Shown: in pieces, positions 8,274 to 18,542 of the stretch
How the letters are laid out: every line of letters starts with the position of its first letter
Numbering within the stretch: the first letter of the stretch is position 1
From: an uncultured Bacteroidales bacterium
GTDB taxonomy: Bacteria > Bacteroidota > Bacteroidia > Bacteroidales > P3
Reading direction: 5' to 3'
DNA length: 64,000 nucleotides
Assembly: GCA_900316965.1 (NCBI GenBank)
Contig: ONEY01000016.1
Location: 1 to 64,000, forward strand
Notes under the pieces: model-generated
Told to the model about the DNA's origin: nothing
Databases searched by the model: none
Seen by the model: the letters and a program-made list of their open reading frames with translations, nothing else
Translations under genes and position numbers: made by a program

Positions 8274-10316
8274 ATGAAGAAAACTATTTCATATATTATA
8301 TCCCATTTGCGCACGTTCTACCTTGTGGCCTTGATGGCTGTTACTGTTGGTTTGATCATCATCATGTTTCCCAACGACTATGGCCGGGTGAAATATGACT
8401 ACACCGAAGGGGGATATTGGCGTGGGGAGGATTTATATGCTCCGTGTGATTTTACGGTTTTGAAAGACCAGAAGGAGAGCAAGGACGAGCGCGACCATAT
8501 TATCAGCACGTCGACGCTGTACTTTGAGCGCGACAATGCCGCAAGAAGCAAAGCCGAGCAGCGTCTTGCTGAGATACATCTCACGCATGCCAAGACGGCT
8601 ATGGCTCGCCAGGTCATCTCGCTTGTTTACGGATCGGGTGAATATAGCGATATTGACCTCAAGGAGAGTGGATTTGGGTCGCTGGAAGGTCATCCTATTG
8701 TTGTGCTCACGGACAATATAGGTAGGCAGCTGGAGGGGGTGACCATATCGACAGCATCGGATGTTGAGGACTTTATAAGAGAGACCTACAGCGACTCGGT
8801 TGAGGCGATTACGCTCAGCAGAATTATGATTGACTCGGTGTTGGTGCCTTCGCTGCACTATGACGCCAACCGCACTCACCTTGAACTGGACACACGCCTT
8901 TCGCAGCTTAACTACTCGTCGCGCATGGTGCAGCAGAATGAGCTTATTGTCGCCAAGGGTCAGCGAGTTGACTCGGATGTTGCCTCGACGATAAAATCGC
9001 TTGAAGAGGAGGAGTCGAACCGCATGCAGCAAGCCTTCAATCCGGTAATGCATTACGTTGGCCAGGCGCTGCTGTGCATAATAGCTTTTGTGGCTTTGTA
9101 TATTTTCCTGAAAAACATTCGGCACCCTATGCTTGAAGACCTTAAAAAGGTTTCTTTCGCATTTTTCATAGTGATATTGATATCAGCCACGGTGGCTCTG
9201 CTTGTGCGCAACCACCCCGACCTTGTCTTGCTGGCTCCAGTATGTATGGTGCCGATACTGATGAGGATATTCTTTGACATGCGAGTGGCGCTATACATCC
9301 ATATTGTCGCCGTAATCATAATAGGCAACATGGTTCCCAACAGCTATGAGTTTATCTTTTACCAGCTGGTTTCGGGCATGATGAGTATCATCACGGTGAG
9401 GAATTTTGAGAAAAGGAGCAATTTCTTTGCTGTGGCGCTTGTCATATTCTCAACCTACTCGCTAATCTACATTGCCGGAGTGCTAAGCACGGACACAAAC
9501 CTGAGCAGTATTGACCCCAGCCGATTCCTCATTTACTTTATCAACGCCCTGTTGACCCTCCTGTCCTACCCGCTTATATTCCTCTTTGAGCGCATGTTTG
9601 GCATGACAACGAACCTTACGCTACTTGAGTTGTCGAGCACGAACACACCGGCGTTGCGCGAATTGTCGCAGAAGGCGCCCGGCACTTTCCAACACTCAAT
9701 CCAGGTGGCCAACATAGCAGAAGACATCATCAACGAGATTGGCGGCAACGCTATGCTCACCAAATGCGGCGCTCTATATCACGACATAGGCAAGATCAAC
9801 GCACCGCTCTATTTTACGGAGAATCAGAACAATGGATTCAATCCTCACGACAATCTTGATTATCACGAGAGCGCACAAATAATAACCAAGCATGTGCGCG
9901 ACGGAATAGAACTGGCTAAAAAATATAAACTTCCCACCGATATCACCGACTTTATACGTACACACCACGGAACCACGGTCACCGGATATTTCTATGCTCA
10001 AGCCAAACTCCACAATCCTGACGGCGACATCAAAATCAGCGACTTCCGCTATCTTGGTCCAACACCATTCTCGCGCGAGACGGCCGTTGTCATGCTTGTC
10101 GACTCGGTTGAGGCGGCGTGCAAAAGCCTTAAGAACCATGACAAAGAGAGCCTTGACCGCATGGTGGACAAAATCATCAACGACAAAATGGAGATGAAGC
10201 AACTAAACAACTGTCCGTTGACATTACAAGATATTGACCGCATACGCAGGCGCCTCAAAGAGCGCATGATGAGCATATACCATGTGCGAATAGCATATCC
10301 AATGAAAAATAACTAA
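8274..10316 (+). CDS. 7TM receptor with intracellular HD phosphohydrolase (PgpH-type)
   Basis: 680 residues. An N-terminal helix at about 15-33 is followed by a large extracytoplasmic region (about 35-260) of the 7TMR-HDED type, a block of about seven helices (about 265-460), and a cytoplasmic HD domain. The HD metal ligands are visible as FQHSIQVANI, YHDIGKINAP, HESAQIITKHV and IRTHHGTT. PgpH-type proteins hydrolyse the second messenger c-di-AMP, so this protein probably lowers c-di-AMP levels at the inner membrane. It heads a likely two-gene operon with the YfhO protein 36 nt downstream and has a good promoter at 8181-8213. The domain call is firm; the nucleotide is inferred from the family. 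Confidence 0.9.
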   Translation: MKKTISYIISHLRTFYLVALMAVTVGLIIIMFPNDYGRVKYDYTEGGYWRGEDLYAPCDFTVLKDQKESKDERDHIISTSTLYFERDNAARSKAEQRLAEIHLTHAKTAMARQVISLVYGSGEYSDIDLKESGFGSLEGHPIVVLTDNIGRQLEGVTISTASDVEDFIRETYSDSVEAITLSRIMIDSVLVPSLHYDANRTHLELDTRLSQLNYSSRMVQQNELIVAKGQRVDSDVASTIKSLEEEESNRMQQAFNPVMHYVGQALLCIIAFVALYIFLKNIRHPMLEDLKKVSFAFFIVILISATVALLVRNHPDLVLLAPVCMVPILMRIFFDMRVALYIHIVAVIIIGNMVPNSYEFIFYQLVSGMMSIITVRNFEKRSNFFAVALVIFSTYSLIYIAGVLSTDTNLSSIDPSRFLIYFINALLTLLSYPLIFLFERMFGMTTNLTLLELSSTNTPALRELSQKAPGTFQHSIQVANIAEDIINEIGGNAMLTKCGALYHDIGKINAPLYFTENQNNGFNPHDNLDYHESAQIITKHVRDGIELAKKYKLPTDITDFIRTHHGTTVTGYFYAQAKLHNPDGDIKISDFRYLGPTPFSRETAVVMLVDSVEAACKSLKNHDKESLDRMVDKIINDKMEMKQLNNCPLTLQDIDRIRRRLKERMMSIYHVRIAYPMKNN

Positions 10317-10352
10317 TATTTTGAAATATAAGACGATAACAAAGACAACAAG

Positions 10353-13046
10353 ATGAAAGAATCAACAAAGTCTCAGGGTGACAAGAGAAACACCAAAAAG
10401 AATGTATTGTTCCACATCATAGCCATAGTGGCATTGTTTGTGGTTTCGACCATCTATTTTCTTCCTGTTATGAGCGGAGATGTCGTCATGCAAGGCGATG
10501 TGCAGAAAGCAGAAGCCATGGCCCATCAGCAAAGGACATACGCCGACTCGACAGGAACTATACCCAATTGGAATCCCTCGATGTTCAGCGGTATGCCCGG
10601 TTACCAAACCGAGGTGGAAGCCCAAAAATCAATTTTCACGCCACTAAAACGAATGCTGACATTGCGTCCTATGGGCCTAGAGCGCAACATAGGGATGATG
10701 TGGCTTTACCTGCTGGGCTTCTACGTCGCCCTAATAGCCTTTGGATGCAACATCTGGCTTGCTCTGCTGGGCGCTGTGGCCTTTGGATTGGGAAGCTACA
10801 ACATAATAATCATCGAGGCGGGACACATCACGAAAGGATGGGCGATGTCGATGATAGCGCCAATACTTGCCGGAATGGTGCTGTGCCTGCGCTCTGTCGA
10901 CAAAAACGACGAGAGCCAATGGAAAATCAAATGGCGTCAGATGGTTTGGGGTGCTATACTCTTTACCCTTGCCCTAGGACTTCAAATCACTTTCAACCAT
11001 ATACAGATCACATTCTACACCATGATTGGTGGCATTGCCATTGGCATCACATATCTGGTATACGCCATTAAAGACAAATGGTTTAAACAGTTTCTCGCCA
11101 CCGTGGGCATACTGCTGGTTGGCTGCGTGTTTGCAGCTGGCGGCAACTACCGGCATCTAACCATAAACCAAGAATACCAGAAAGTTACCATGCGCGGCGG
11201 TAGCGAAATAACCGTCAAACCCCACGACATAGGAGCCGAAGACATACAACAGGAACAGGTATCACAGAGTGGAGGCCTCGACATCAACTATGCTTTCAGC
11301 TGGAGCTACGGAGTTGGCGAGACCTACACCATTATGGTTCCAGGTGCTATGGGCGGCGGATCGGGCGAGAAAGTCTCAGACGATAGCGAATTTGCCAAAC
11401 GATATGGTCAAACACGAGCTCCTCTCTATTGGGGCGACCAACCCTTCACCTCGGGACCTGTTTATTTTGGTGCTATAATAATATTCCTATTTATTCTGGG
11501 ATGTTTCATAGTAAAGGAACCGGAACGCTGGTGGATTATAGCCGCTACAATCATAGCAATACTACTCTCATGGGGGCGCCATTTCCTTCCACTCAACGGA
11601 TTCCTGTTCGACCACTTGCCGTTGTACAACAAATTCCGTACACCCTCGATGGCCCTTGTCCTAGCCAATGTTTGCATGGTTATTATGGCAGTTCTGGCAA
11701 TCAAGGCATTCGTGTCACAACCTAAAGAAAAAAAGCCCCTCTACTGGGCAGCGGGAATAGCAGGAGGTGTGCTCGTCATAGGCATGATAGTAGGAAGTTC
11801 AACACTTACCTACAACGGACCCGAGAACGACGCGAACCTTAAGCAAGAGATTTTGAACGCATACATCCGCAGCGGCCTCAACCCCAACGATGCCAACCAA
11901 ATGGCACAGTTTGACCAACAACTGTGGCCAGAATACCATAACACCGTCGTTGCCGAGCGCAAAAGCCTTTTCATGAGAGATAGTTTCCGATCGATAGTTT
12001 TTGTATTCCTTGCCTTCGGACTTCTTTGGCTATACAGCAACGACAAAATCAAGAAGAGCAACCTAGTGGCGATATTGCTGACATTACTCACCTTGATAGA
12101 CCTATGGGGAATAGACCGACGCTATCTTAACAAAGACAACTTCACCGACCCCGACCGAGTGGCGCTGAAGAAAAACGCCACCGAGCACCAACTCGACATG
12201 ATAGCAGCCGCAAATGCCGACAAAGATTATCGCGTATACGACCTGAGCGTCAACACCTTCAACGACTCTCGTCCCAGCGCGTTCCACAACGAGATTGGCG
12301 GATATAGCGCAGCAAAACTGCGTCGTTACCAAGACCTCATCGATTTTTACCTTGGCAGCAACAAAGTGTATGACTATGTCAACAAGTGCCAAATTGGCAT
12401 ACAGGGTGAAACAGGCGGCACGCCCCTCCTAGCGGTGCAGGAGTCATACCCTGTACTCGACATGCTCAATGCTCGCTACATGATGCTGAACTTGCAACGC
12501 GGACAAGGGCCCACACCAGTACGCAGAAACAGCGCTTTGGGCAACTGCTGGCTGGTTGAGGAGGTGAAGATGGTTGACGATGCCAATGCCGAAATATTGG
12601 CACTGAATGACTTTGACCCATATAAAACAGCCATTATAGACAAATCGAAGTGGGGCGACAAAGTCGACGCCAAACAATCGCCACGCGACAGTAGTGAGAC
12701 TATAATGCTCGTACATACCTATCCACAGACGCCCGACCATTTGACCTACAAAAGCCACACTAACGGAGAGAGGATAGCAGTCTTCTCGGAAATATACTAC
12801 GAACCTGACTGGCGAGTATATATTGACGGCAAAGCGGCCGAATACTTCCGCGCCGACTATGTGCTTCGCGCCATGAAGATACCCGCAGGCGACCACACCA
12901 TCGAGTTTGTCAATGAGGCACCAACATTACACCGACTCGACAGCCTCACACTAATCATCTCCATCATTATGGTTGTCGCCTTCGGCGGAGCACTCTATCT
13001 CGTATACAGAAAGAGAGGCTTCAAAGACGAAGACAACAACAACTAA
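10353..13046 (+). CDS. YfhO-family large membrane protein
   Basis: 897 residues. After a short cytoplasmic start there is a helix at about 22-40 (HIIAIVALFVVSTIYFLPV). The first extracytoplasmic loop carries the family phrase SGDVVMQGDVQKAEAM and NWNPSMFSGMPGYQ. About a dozen more helices follow, then a large C-terminal soluble domain ending in one last helix before YRKRGFKDED. ERIAVFSEIYYEPDWRVYID and LRAMKIPAGDHTIEF are typical of the YfhO C-terminal domain. Members act in glycosylation of cell-wall or lipid-linked polymers in Gram-positives; in Bacteroidota the substrate is unknown. It is co-directional with the 7TM-HD gene. Confidence 0.88.
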   Translation: MKESTKSQGDKRNTKKNVLFHIIAIVALFVVSTIYFLPVMSGDVVMQGDVQKAEAMAHQQRTYADSTGTIPNWNPSMFSGMPGYQTEVEAQKSIFTPLKRMLTLRPMGLERNIGMMWLYLLGFYVALIAFGCNIWLALLGAVAFGLGSYNIIIIEAGHITKGWAMSMIAPILAGMVLCLRSVDKNDESQWKIKWRQMVWGAILFTLALGLQITFNHIQITFYTMIGGIAIGITYLVYAIKDKWFKQFLATVGILLVGCVFAAGGNYRHLTINQEYQKVTMRGGSEITVKPHDIGAEDIQQEQVSQSGGLDINYAFSWSYGVGETYTIMVPGAMGGGSGEKVSDDSEFAKRYGQTRAPLYWGDQPFTSGPVYFGAIIIFLFILGCFIVKEPERWWIIAATIIAILLSWGRHFLPLNGFLFDHLPLYNKFRTPSMALVLANVCMVIMAVLAIKAFVSQPKEKKPLYWAAGIAGGVLVIGMIVGSSTLTYNGPENDANLKQEILNAYIRSGLNPNDANQMAQFDQQLWPEYHNTVVAERKSLFMRDSFRSIVFVFLAFGLLWLYSNDKIKKSNLVAILLTLLTLIDLWGIDRRYLNKDNFTDPDRVALKKNATEHQLDMIAAANADKDYRVYDLSVNTFNDSRPSAFHNEIGGYSAAKLRRYQDLIDFYLGSNKVYDYVNKCQIGIQGETGGTPLLAVQESYPVLDMLNARYMMLNLQRGQGPTPVRRNSALGNCWLVEEVKMVDDANAEILALNDFDPYKTAIIDKSKWGDKVDAKQSPRDSSETIMLVHTYPQTPDHLTYKSHTNGERIAVFSEIYYEPDWRVYIDGKAAEYFRADYVLRAMKIPAGDHTIEFVNEAPTLHRLDSLTLIISIIMVVAFGGALYLVYRKRGFKDEDNNN

Positions 13047-13123
13047 AGCCGCGCTACATCTATTGAATCGCGACCTACTGTTCGTCAATCAAATAGCCCC
13101 TAATAAACAATTACAAAATAATC

Positions 13124-14311
13124 ATGAGAAAATTAGTCAAAAATAATGTTAGCTGGGTAGGATACATCGATTGGGAACTAGAGACATTCCATGGTGACGA
13201 CTACTCAATCAAAAACGGATCGAGCCAAAACGCCTATCTCGTCGAAGAAGAAAAGACGGTGCTCATAGATACAGTATGGACTCCCCATCGTTTCGACTTT
13301 GTAGACAATCTCAAGAAAGAGATTGACCTCAACAAAATCGACTATATCATTGCCAATCATGGCGAATGCGACCACTCTGGTGCCCTTTCGGCACTCATGG
13401 CCGAAATACCCGACACGCCCATTTACTGTACAGCGCAATGTGTTAAAAGCCTGGAAGGACAGTATGGCAAACACGGATGGAACTTCCATACCGTCAAAAC
13501 TGGCGACACACTAGAGATAGGCAATGGCAAAAAACTCATTTTTGTTGAGATGAAAATGCTCCATTGGCCCGACTCGATGGCGACATATATGACCGGCGAC
13601 AACATTCTATTCAGCAACGATGCTTTCGGACAGCATTTCGCTGTTGAAGAGCTATTTAACGATAAAGCCGACCAATGCCTACTCTACAAAGAGGCCATAA
13701 AATACTATACCAACATACTCAACCCATTCTCAGCCCTAGTTGCGAAGAAGCTAGAAGAGATCAATGGTTTCAATCTCCAGATAGACATCATCGCCCCATC
13801 GCATGGAGCCATTTGGCGCGAGCGTCCCCAGCAAATAGTTGAAAAATACGCCCAATGGGCAGAAGCCTACCAAGAGAACCAAGTGACAGTAGTATACGAC
13901 ACCATGTGGGAAGGCACCGCCAAAATAGCCCACCGCATAGCCGAAGAGCTACACCGCCAGAGTCCTGAGACCGTAGTTAAGGTGTTCAGCATATCCAAAG
14001 CCGACAAAAACGAGATAATGACCGAGGTGTTCAAATCTAAAGCCATAGTTGTGGGAAGCCCGACGGTGAGCAACAGCATTATTTCCAGCGTTGCCGGATG
14101 GCTTGAGTTTTTGAAACAGCTAAAATTCAAGAACAAACGCGCTGCAGCCTTTGGATGTTACGGATGGAGCGGTGAATCAGTCAAAATTCTACAGGAGCGA
14201 CTACGTGACGCTGGCTTTGAAGTTATCGAAGAGACAGTTCGCTCTCTATGGAATCCCGAAGAGAGTGACTTTGCAGCTATTCCAGCACTTGTCAGCAGCT
14301 TGCTGAAATAA
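13124..14311 (+). CDS. A-type flavoprotein (FprA / flavodiiron protein)
   Basis: 395 residues in two domains. The N-terminal metallo-beta-lactamase-like diiron domain has H79-x-E81-x-D83-H84 in NHGECDHSG, HWPDSMATY, a bridging Asp in FSNDAFGQH and the last His in APSHGAIWR. The C-terminal flavodoxin domain begins near residue 253 with VVYDTMWEGTAKIAHRIAEE and ends with CYGWSGESVKIL. Such proteins reduce O2 to water, and some reduce NO, protecting anaerobes from oxidative or nitrosative stress. All diiron ligands are present. It stands alone with 77 nt upstream and a terminator 240 nt downstream. Confidence 0.95.
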   Translation: MRKLVKNNVSWVGYIDWELETFHGDDYSIKNGSSQNAYLVEEEKTVLIDTVWTPHRFDFVDNLKKEIDLNKIDYIIANHGECDHSGALSALMAEIPDTPIYCTAQCVKSLEGQYGKHGWNFHTVKTGDTLEIGNGKKLIFVEMKMLHWPDSMATYMTGDNILFSNDAFGQHFAVEELFNDKADQCLLYKEAIKYYTNILNPFSALVAKKLEEINGFNLQIDIIAPSHGAIWRERPQQIVEKYAQWAEAYQENQVTVVYDTMWEGTAKIAHRIAEELHRQSPETVVKVFSISKADKNEIMTEVFKSKAIVVGSPTVSNSIISSVAGWLEFLKQLKFKNKRAAAFGCYGWSGESVKILQERLRDAGFEVIEETVRSLWNPEESDFAAIPALVSSLLK

Positions 14312-14552
14312 ATGATTATGGGACACTTTCGAGGGACACCGAAAGAGATGGACTTGCAACATTATGTAGTAAAATATAGATTGTCAATTAGGTATTAGAC
14401 CTATTAAAACATGATCACACTTCCAAACTCTTCACACAACTATAAGGAATAATACAGCTAATGCCCTCAGAAATGGGCACATCGACAATAAAAACACTAC
14501 AACTATATATAACTAGACAACACACTATTATTTAATCAATACATACTCTGAG

Positions 14553-14586
14553 GCGCTGGTAAATGAATTACCAGCGCTTTATTTTT
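14553..14586 (+). terminator. Rho-independent terminator upstream of the subtilase gene
   Basis: gcgctggtaa (14553-14562) pairs perfectly with ttaccagcgc (14568-14577) across a 5-nt loop and is followed by tttattttt. It most likely ends the FprA transcript and insulates the next promoter. Confidence 0.85.
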
Positions 14587-14620
14587 AGAGTTTTTTTACC
14601 ACAAACTACAAAGTTTTTTG

Positions 14621-14628
14621 TAAATTTG
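14621..14628 (+). promoter_or_regulatory. -7 promoter box of the subtilase gene
   Basis: TAAATTTG matches TAnnTTTG exactly and lies 25 nt before the ATG at 14653. No clear TTTG is found at the -33 distance. Its position shows that an upstream in-frame ATG at 14563 is not the start. Confidence 0.65.
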
Positions 14629-14652
14629 CAGTTTAAAAACAGTAATATCGAC

Positions 14653-16833
14653 ATGAAGAGAATAGTATATATTTTATTTATTTTCAGTGCATTATTATCA
14701 ACCGCACAAAACAAAAGCACAGTAGAAACACGTGCCTTGATGCGTAGTATAGAAAAAGCAAAAAGCATCGACGCCATTCCACAAACTATAAAAGACCGAT
14801 ATCCAATACGTCACGACAGACAAGGAACAACCATTGGAGTGCTGGCGAAAGTCAACGAAAGTTTCGACGCAACAAGCTTAGAGGTATATGGAATAAAACA
14901 GACCTCGAGGATAGCCGACATTGCTGTATTGCGAGTACCCCTCGGACAACTACATATCCTTGAGAGCGTAAGCGGCATAGAACTCTTCAGCGTATCGCAC
15001 CCCGTGGCCGCCGACATGGACAACACGAGAGTAGATACCCATACCGACAGTGTGCAGGCTGGCAATGGAGTGCCAATGCCATTCAACGGCGAGGGAGTAC
15101 TGATAGGCATCACCGACTGGGGTTTCGACTACACACATCCCAACCTCACTCGACAAAACAACCAACGCATAGAGCGAGCTTGGGACCATTTTAAACTATC
15201 GGGGCCAGCACCTGAAGGCTTTGACTATGGTACCGAGCACGTAGGCTACAATGCCCTCCGCACAGCCAAGGGAGACACCTCGGGATTGTATGGATACGGT
15301 AGCCACGGCACCCATGTCGCCGGCATTTGCGGTGGATTGGGCACTTATGAAGGCAAAGCGATAGGACAGGCACCAGGAGCCCACTACCTCTTGGGATCGT
15401 GGTATCTTGATGAAGCCTCGTGGCTAGACCAAGTGGCATGGATGAAGAAATGCGCCAACGAGATGGGACGACGTCTAGTAATAAACAGCAGCTGGGGCAT
15501 GTACACCTTCAGCACCTTAGACGGCACCTCGTTGTTGAGTCAAGCATTGAACAGCTATGCTGACAGCGGCATAGTATTCGTCACCTCAGCAGGCAACAAT
15601 GGCGATGAAGAATACCACCTACGTCATGTTTTTGGCGAGAGCGACACATTGGCATCGATAGCCGCCTATTATCAGAGCGGCATCGGGCAAGCTTTGATAT
15701 ATTGGGGAGAACCACCCACGTCGGGATCAGCATCGGGTGATTTTGAGGCAGGATTTGCCCTTGTTGACAAAACCGACACCACAATAATGTATCGATCGCC
15801 CATGTTCAGCACCGCTCAAAACATAGACTATTACGAGTCCTATGTTGTGGCAGGCAACGATACCATCCACTATGACATCATGACCGAAGAGAGCAACCCC
15901 CTAGACAGCCGTCCCCATGTGCTGCTCAACGTAGGACGCAACGACAAATACATGTTGATGATGCTGTGCACCGCTGATAGCGAGACCCTTGTCAACGTAT
16001 GGAATGTTGCCAACATAAGCAACCATGCGGGCAACATGGGGTGCGCATTCGGACATGGCAACATGGCGCGGTGTACACGAGGAGACAACTATTACGGCAT
16101 TGGCGAGCCCGCATGCGCCGAGAAGACCCTCTCGGTGGCAGCCCATACAGCCGACCGCTACAGCGGCGCAAATCTCACAACTGGCACCTTGGCATCGTTT
16201 TCGAGCTACGGTCCCACCCTTGATGGACGCGCCAAACCCGACATCTCAGCACCTGGGTATGGAGTAATCTCGTCAATCTCCTATTGGACCGACGGCGAAT
16301 ACCACGCCAAATACGAAGCCATATCAAGTGGCCGACGTTATATTTGGGCGAGCATGAGCGGCACATCAATGTCATCACCCGCAGTTACAGGTATAGTGGC
16401 ATTGATGCTCGAAGCCAATCCCTACCTTACCACGGCGGAGGTATGCGACATTATAAGAAGCACATCGCGCAACGACGACAAGACAGGGCCATTGCACGCC
16501 AACGACAGCGTCAGTGTAAGATGGGGATGGGGCAAAGTTGACGCTATCAACGCTGTCAATGCAGCCTACGACCGACTGAGCATAGAGGAAGCCGCAAAGA
16601 TACGACCCGCATTAGTAGTGGCTCCAAATCCCGCTGCCAACGTTGTCACAGTACTGACAGGCAGCAACAAACCCGAGACATTAGAGATATTCAGTATAGA
16701 TGGCCGCATGGTACAAAAAACCACTATAACGAGCAGCGCCACAATAGACATAAGCGAGCTAGACAAAGGAGTATACATCATGCGAGTACAAGACAGAGCT
16801 GGAGTGCGTACAGCCAAAGTTGTAAAACAATAA
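14653..16833 (+). CDS. Secreted subtilisin-like serine peptidase (S8) with T9SS sorting domain
   Basis: 726 residues. A signal peptide (MKRIVYILFIFSALLSTAQ) is followed by a propeptide-like region and then the S8 domain with catalytic Asp155 (GITDWGFDYTH), His218 (GSHGTHVAG) and Ser572 (GTSMSSPAVTG); the oxyanion Asn is in FVTSAGNNGD. About 350 residues separate His and Ser, longer than in simple subtilisins, so an inserted domain (about 350-480) is likely. The last 75 residues (VAPNPAANVVTV, SIDGRMVQ, GVYIMRV, KVVKQ) are a type A T9SS C-terminal signal, implying passage through the outer membrane and surface anchoring or release. The start is fixed by the promoter at 14621. Confidence 0.92.
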   Translation: MKRIVYILFIFSALLSTAQNKSTVETRALMRSIEKAKSIDAIPQTIKDRYPIRHDRQGTTIGVLAKVNESFDATSLEVYGIKQTSRIADIAVLRVPLGQLHILESVSGIELFSVSHPVAADMDNTRVDTHTDSVQAGNGVPMPFNGEGVLIGITDWGFDYTHPNLTRQNNQRIERAWDHFKLSGPAPEGFDYGTEHVGYNALRTAKGDTSGLYGYGSHGTHVAGICGGLGTYEGKAIGQAPGAHYLLGSWYLDEASWLDQVAWMKKCANEMGRRLVINSSWGMYTFSTLDGTSLLSQALNSYADSGIVFVTSAGNNGDEEYHLRHVFGESDTLASIAAYYQSGIGQALIYWGEPPTSGSASGDFEAGFALVDKTDTTIMYRSPMFSTAQNIDYYESYVVAGNDTIHYDIMTEESNPLDSRPHVLLNVGRNDKYMLMMLCTADSETLVNVWNVANISNHAGNMGCAFGHGNMARCTRGDNYYGIGEPACAEKTLSVAAHTADRYSGANLTTGTLASFSSYGPTLDGRAKPDISAPGYGVISSISYWTDGEYHAKYEAISSGRRYIWASMSGTSMSSPAVTGIVALMLEANPYLTTAEVCDIIRSTSRNDDKTGPLHANDSVSVRWGWGKVDAINAVNAAYDRLSIEEAAKIRPALVVAPNPAANVVTVLTGSNKPETLEIFSIDGRMVQKTTITSSATIDISELDKGVYIMRVQDRAGVRTAKVVKQ

Positions 16834-16851
16834 AAAAAACGACACACCTAA

Positions 16852-17829
16852 TTGATACAACTTTTCAGACAGAACACCCTAGGACAAATCATTGTCATTC
16901 TCCTGGCAGCCATTGCGCTATGGAGCCAGGCCTTTATACAGCCCGTTGAGGTGGAGACGTCGACAAGATTCGCGCCGCTGTACGAGCCGATATATATGCT
17001 GTTAAAGCAGCTGCCCCGACTAGCCAGCGGCATAGCCTTAATAATAGTGCTGATAGAAGGCGCCTGGCTTAACTACCTACTTGCGTCGCGCAAGATAGTC
17101 AACGCCAACAGTCTCCTCCCCACCCTAGTGTACGTGCTGCTTATGAGTTGCGACCCGAACGCACAAACAATCACGCCTCAGCTCATCATCAACATAGCCA
17201 TCATAGCAGGATGCTCACAATTATACTCTGATGGCTCCTCGCATATAACCTTTGAAAAGATATTCAACGCCGCATTTTGCATAGGATTCGCCACACTATG
17301 CTATCTACCTGCCATAGGATACATAGTTCCATTCCTACTGATTTTTATTGTCTACAAACTATACAAATGGCGTGATATAACCGTTGCGTTTTTCGGGTTG
17401 ATAGCGCCATATATAGTCTATTTTCTATACAGCTACCTCAACAATAGGCTACAATACAACCTAATATTGATGAGGCACGATATTGTCGACTTGAAAGTGA
17501 CAATAGACAGCATGAACATATACAAAACCATAGGAGAGACCATGCTGTTGCTGACAATGCTAGGTTCCCTGCTACAGCAGCTGACAAAGATAAACGACAA
17601 TGTCGTACACCGGCGGATAAACGTGTGGGTGACGACACTCACAATTGTTGGCGCAGGAATGATGGCTTTTTATGGAACAATGTTTCCATGCGATATGCAG
17701 AATATGTCAATTCCCGCCGCCTTTCTGTTGTCGTCATTCCTGCTATATCAACGCAAGCGCAGATGGATAAACGAGACGCTGTTCTGGATAATGATAGCAA
17801 GTGTGGGCATAATATATATAATGAGATAA
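16852..17829 (+). CDS. Polytopic membrane protein, DUF6427-like
   Basis: 325 residues. It starts with TTG at 16852: an in-frame stop lies directly before it and no ATG follows until residue 49, and the resulting MIQLFRQNTLGQ matches the usual start of this Bacteroidota family. About nine hydrophobic helices span the chain (for example IIVILLAAIALW, LIIVLIEGAWL, LLPTLVYVLLM, FLLIFIVYKLY). No catalytic motif is visible. It lies 19 nt after the subtilase gene and 51 nt before the RNase HII start, so the three are probably co-transcribed. Function unknown. Confidence 0.72.
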   Translation: MIQLFRQNTLGQIIVILLAAIALWSQAFIQPVEVETSTRFAPLYEPIYMLLKQLPRLASGIALIIVLIEGAWLNYLLASRKIVNANSLLPTLVYVLLMSCDPNAQTITPQLIINIAIIAGCSQLYSDGSSHITFEKIFNAAFCIGFATLCYLPAIGYIVPFLLIFIVYKLYKWRDITVAFFGLIAPYIVYFLYSYLNNRLQYNLILMRHDIVDLKVTIDSMNIYKTIGETMLLLTMLGSLLQQLTKINDNVVHRRINVWVTTLTIVGAGMMAFYGTMFPCDMQNMSIPAAFLLSSFLLYQRKRRWINETLFWIMIASVGIIYIMR

Positions 17830-17879
17830 CGCTGAGAGCGAAGAAGAGAGAGAAAAAACGAACATCTAAGAGACCTTAC

Positions 17880-18476
17880 ATGTTAGAGCAGAGATACACA
17901 AGTGACAAAATAGAAGCCGGATGTGATGAAGCCGGACGAGGATGCTTAGCGGGGCCTGTTTTTGCCGCAGCAGTGATACTGCCCGACAATTACAGGAACG
18001 AACTGATAGGCGACTCCAAGCAGTTGAGCGAGCGACAGCGATACCAGCTACGCGAAGAGATAGAGAGAGATGCCGTAGCGTGGGCGGTAGCCAAAGTGGA
18101 CAATATCGACATTGACAAGATGAATATACTACAAGCCTCCATCCACGCCATGAACATGGCCGTAGCGCAACTAAAAAAGAGACCAGAATACCTTATCATT
18201 GATGGTAACCGATTCAAGAGCGAGCAAAAGATACCATATAGTTGCATAGTGAAAGGCGACGCCAAATACATGTCGATAGCCGCCGCCTCGATACTAGCCA
18301 AAACCTACCGAGACGACTATATGACCGAGCAGCACCGGCAGTATCCCCAGTATGGATGGGACAGCAACAAAGGGTACCCAACAGCAAAACACTACAGAGC
18401 CATTGAACAATACGGAGTGACACCGCTACATAGGAAAAGCTTCACACTATACAAACAGCCGACCCTCTTCGATTGA
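17880..18476 (+). CDS. rnhB: Ribonuclease HII
   Basis: 198 residues. The acidic active site is complete: the DE pair in CDEAGRGCLAGPVFAAAV, Asp in LIIDGNRF and Asp in VKGDAKYMSIAAASILAKT. GDSKQLSERQR and the C-terminal HRKSFT are also family hallmarks. RNase HII removes ribonucleotides from DNA and RNA primers from RNA:DNA hybrids. The frame is open further upstream over the end of the previous gene, but the ATG at 17880 gives the family N-terminus (MLEQRYTSDKIEAGCDEAG). Confidence 0.96.
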   Translation: MLEQRYTSDKIEAGCDEAGRGCLAGPVFAAAVILPDNYRNELIGDSKQLSERQRYQLREEIERDAVAWAVAKVDNIDIDKMNILQASIHAMNMAVAQLKKRPEYLIIDGNRFKSEQKIPYSCIVKGDAKYMSIAAASILAKTYRDDYMTEQHRQYPQYGWDSNKGYPTAKHYRAIEQYGVTPLHRKSFTLYKQPTLFD

Positions 18477-18542
18477 CACAAAAGAGAAAAGGGGCAATAA
18501 AAAACAGAATACCGACATTGTAAAAAATATAAAAAACCGAAT

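Larger units (their letters stand above)
14312..14652. other. 341-bp intergenic region after the FprA gene
   Basis: The stretch 14312-14552 is AT-rich and holds no plausible gene. A strong hairpin terminator follows at 14553-14586, and then the promoter and leader of the subtilase gene. Confidence 0.6.

Noticed and set aside
14563..14652. Upstream ATG for the subtilase gene
   Set aside because: It lies within a terminator hairpin and before the -7 box; the ATG at 14653 gives a clean signal peptide.
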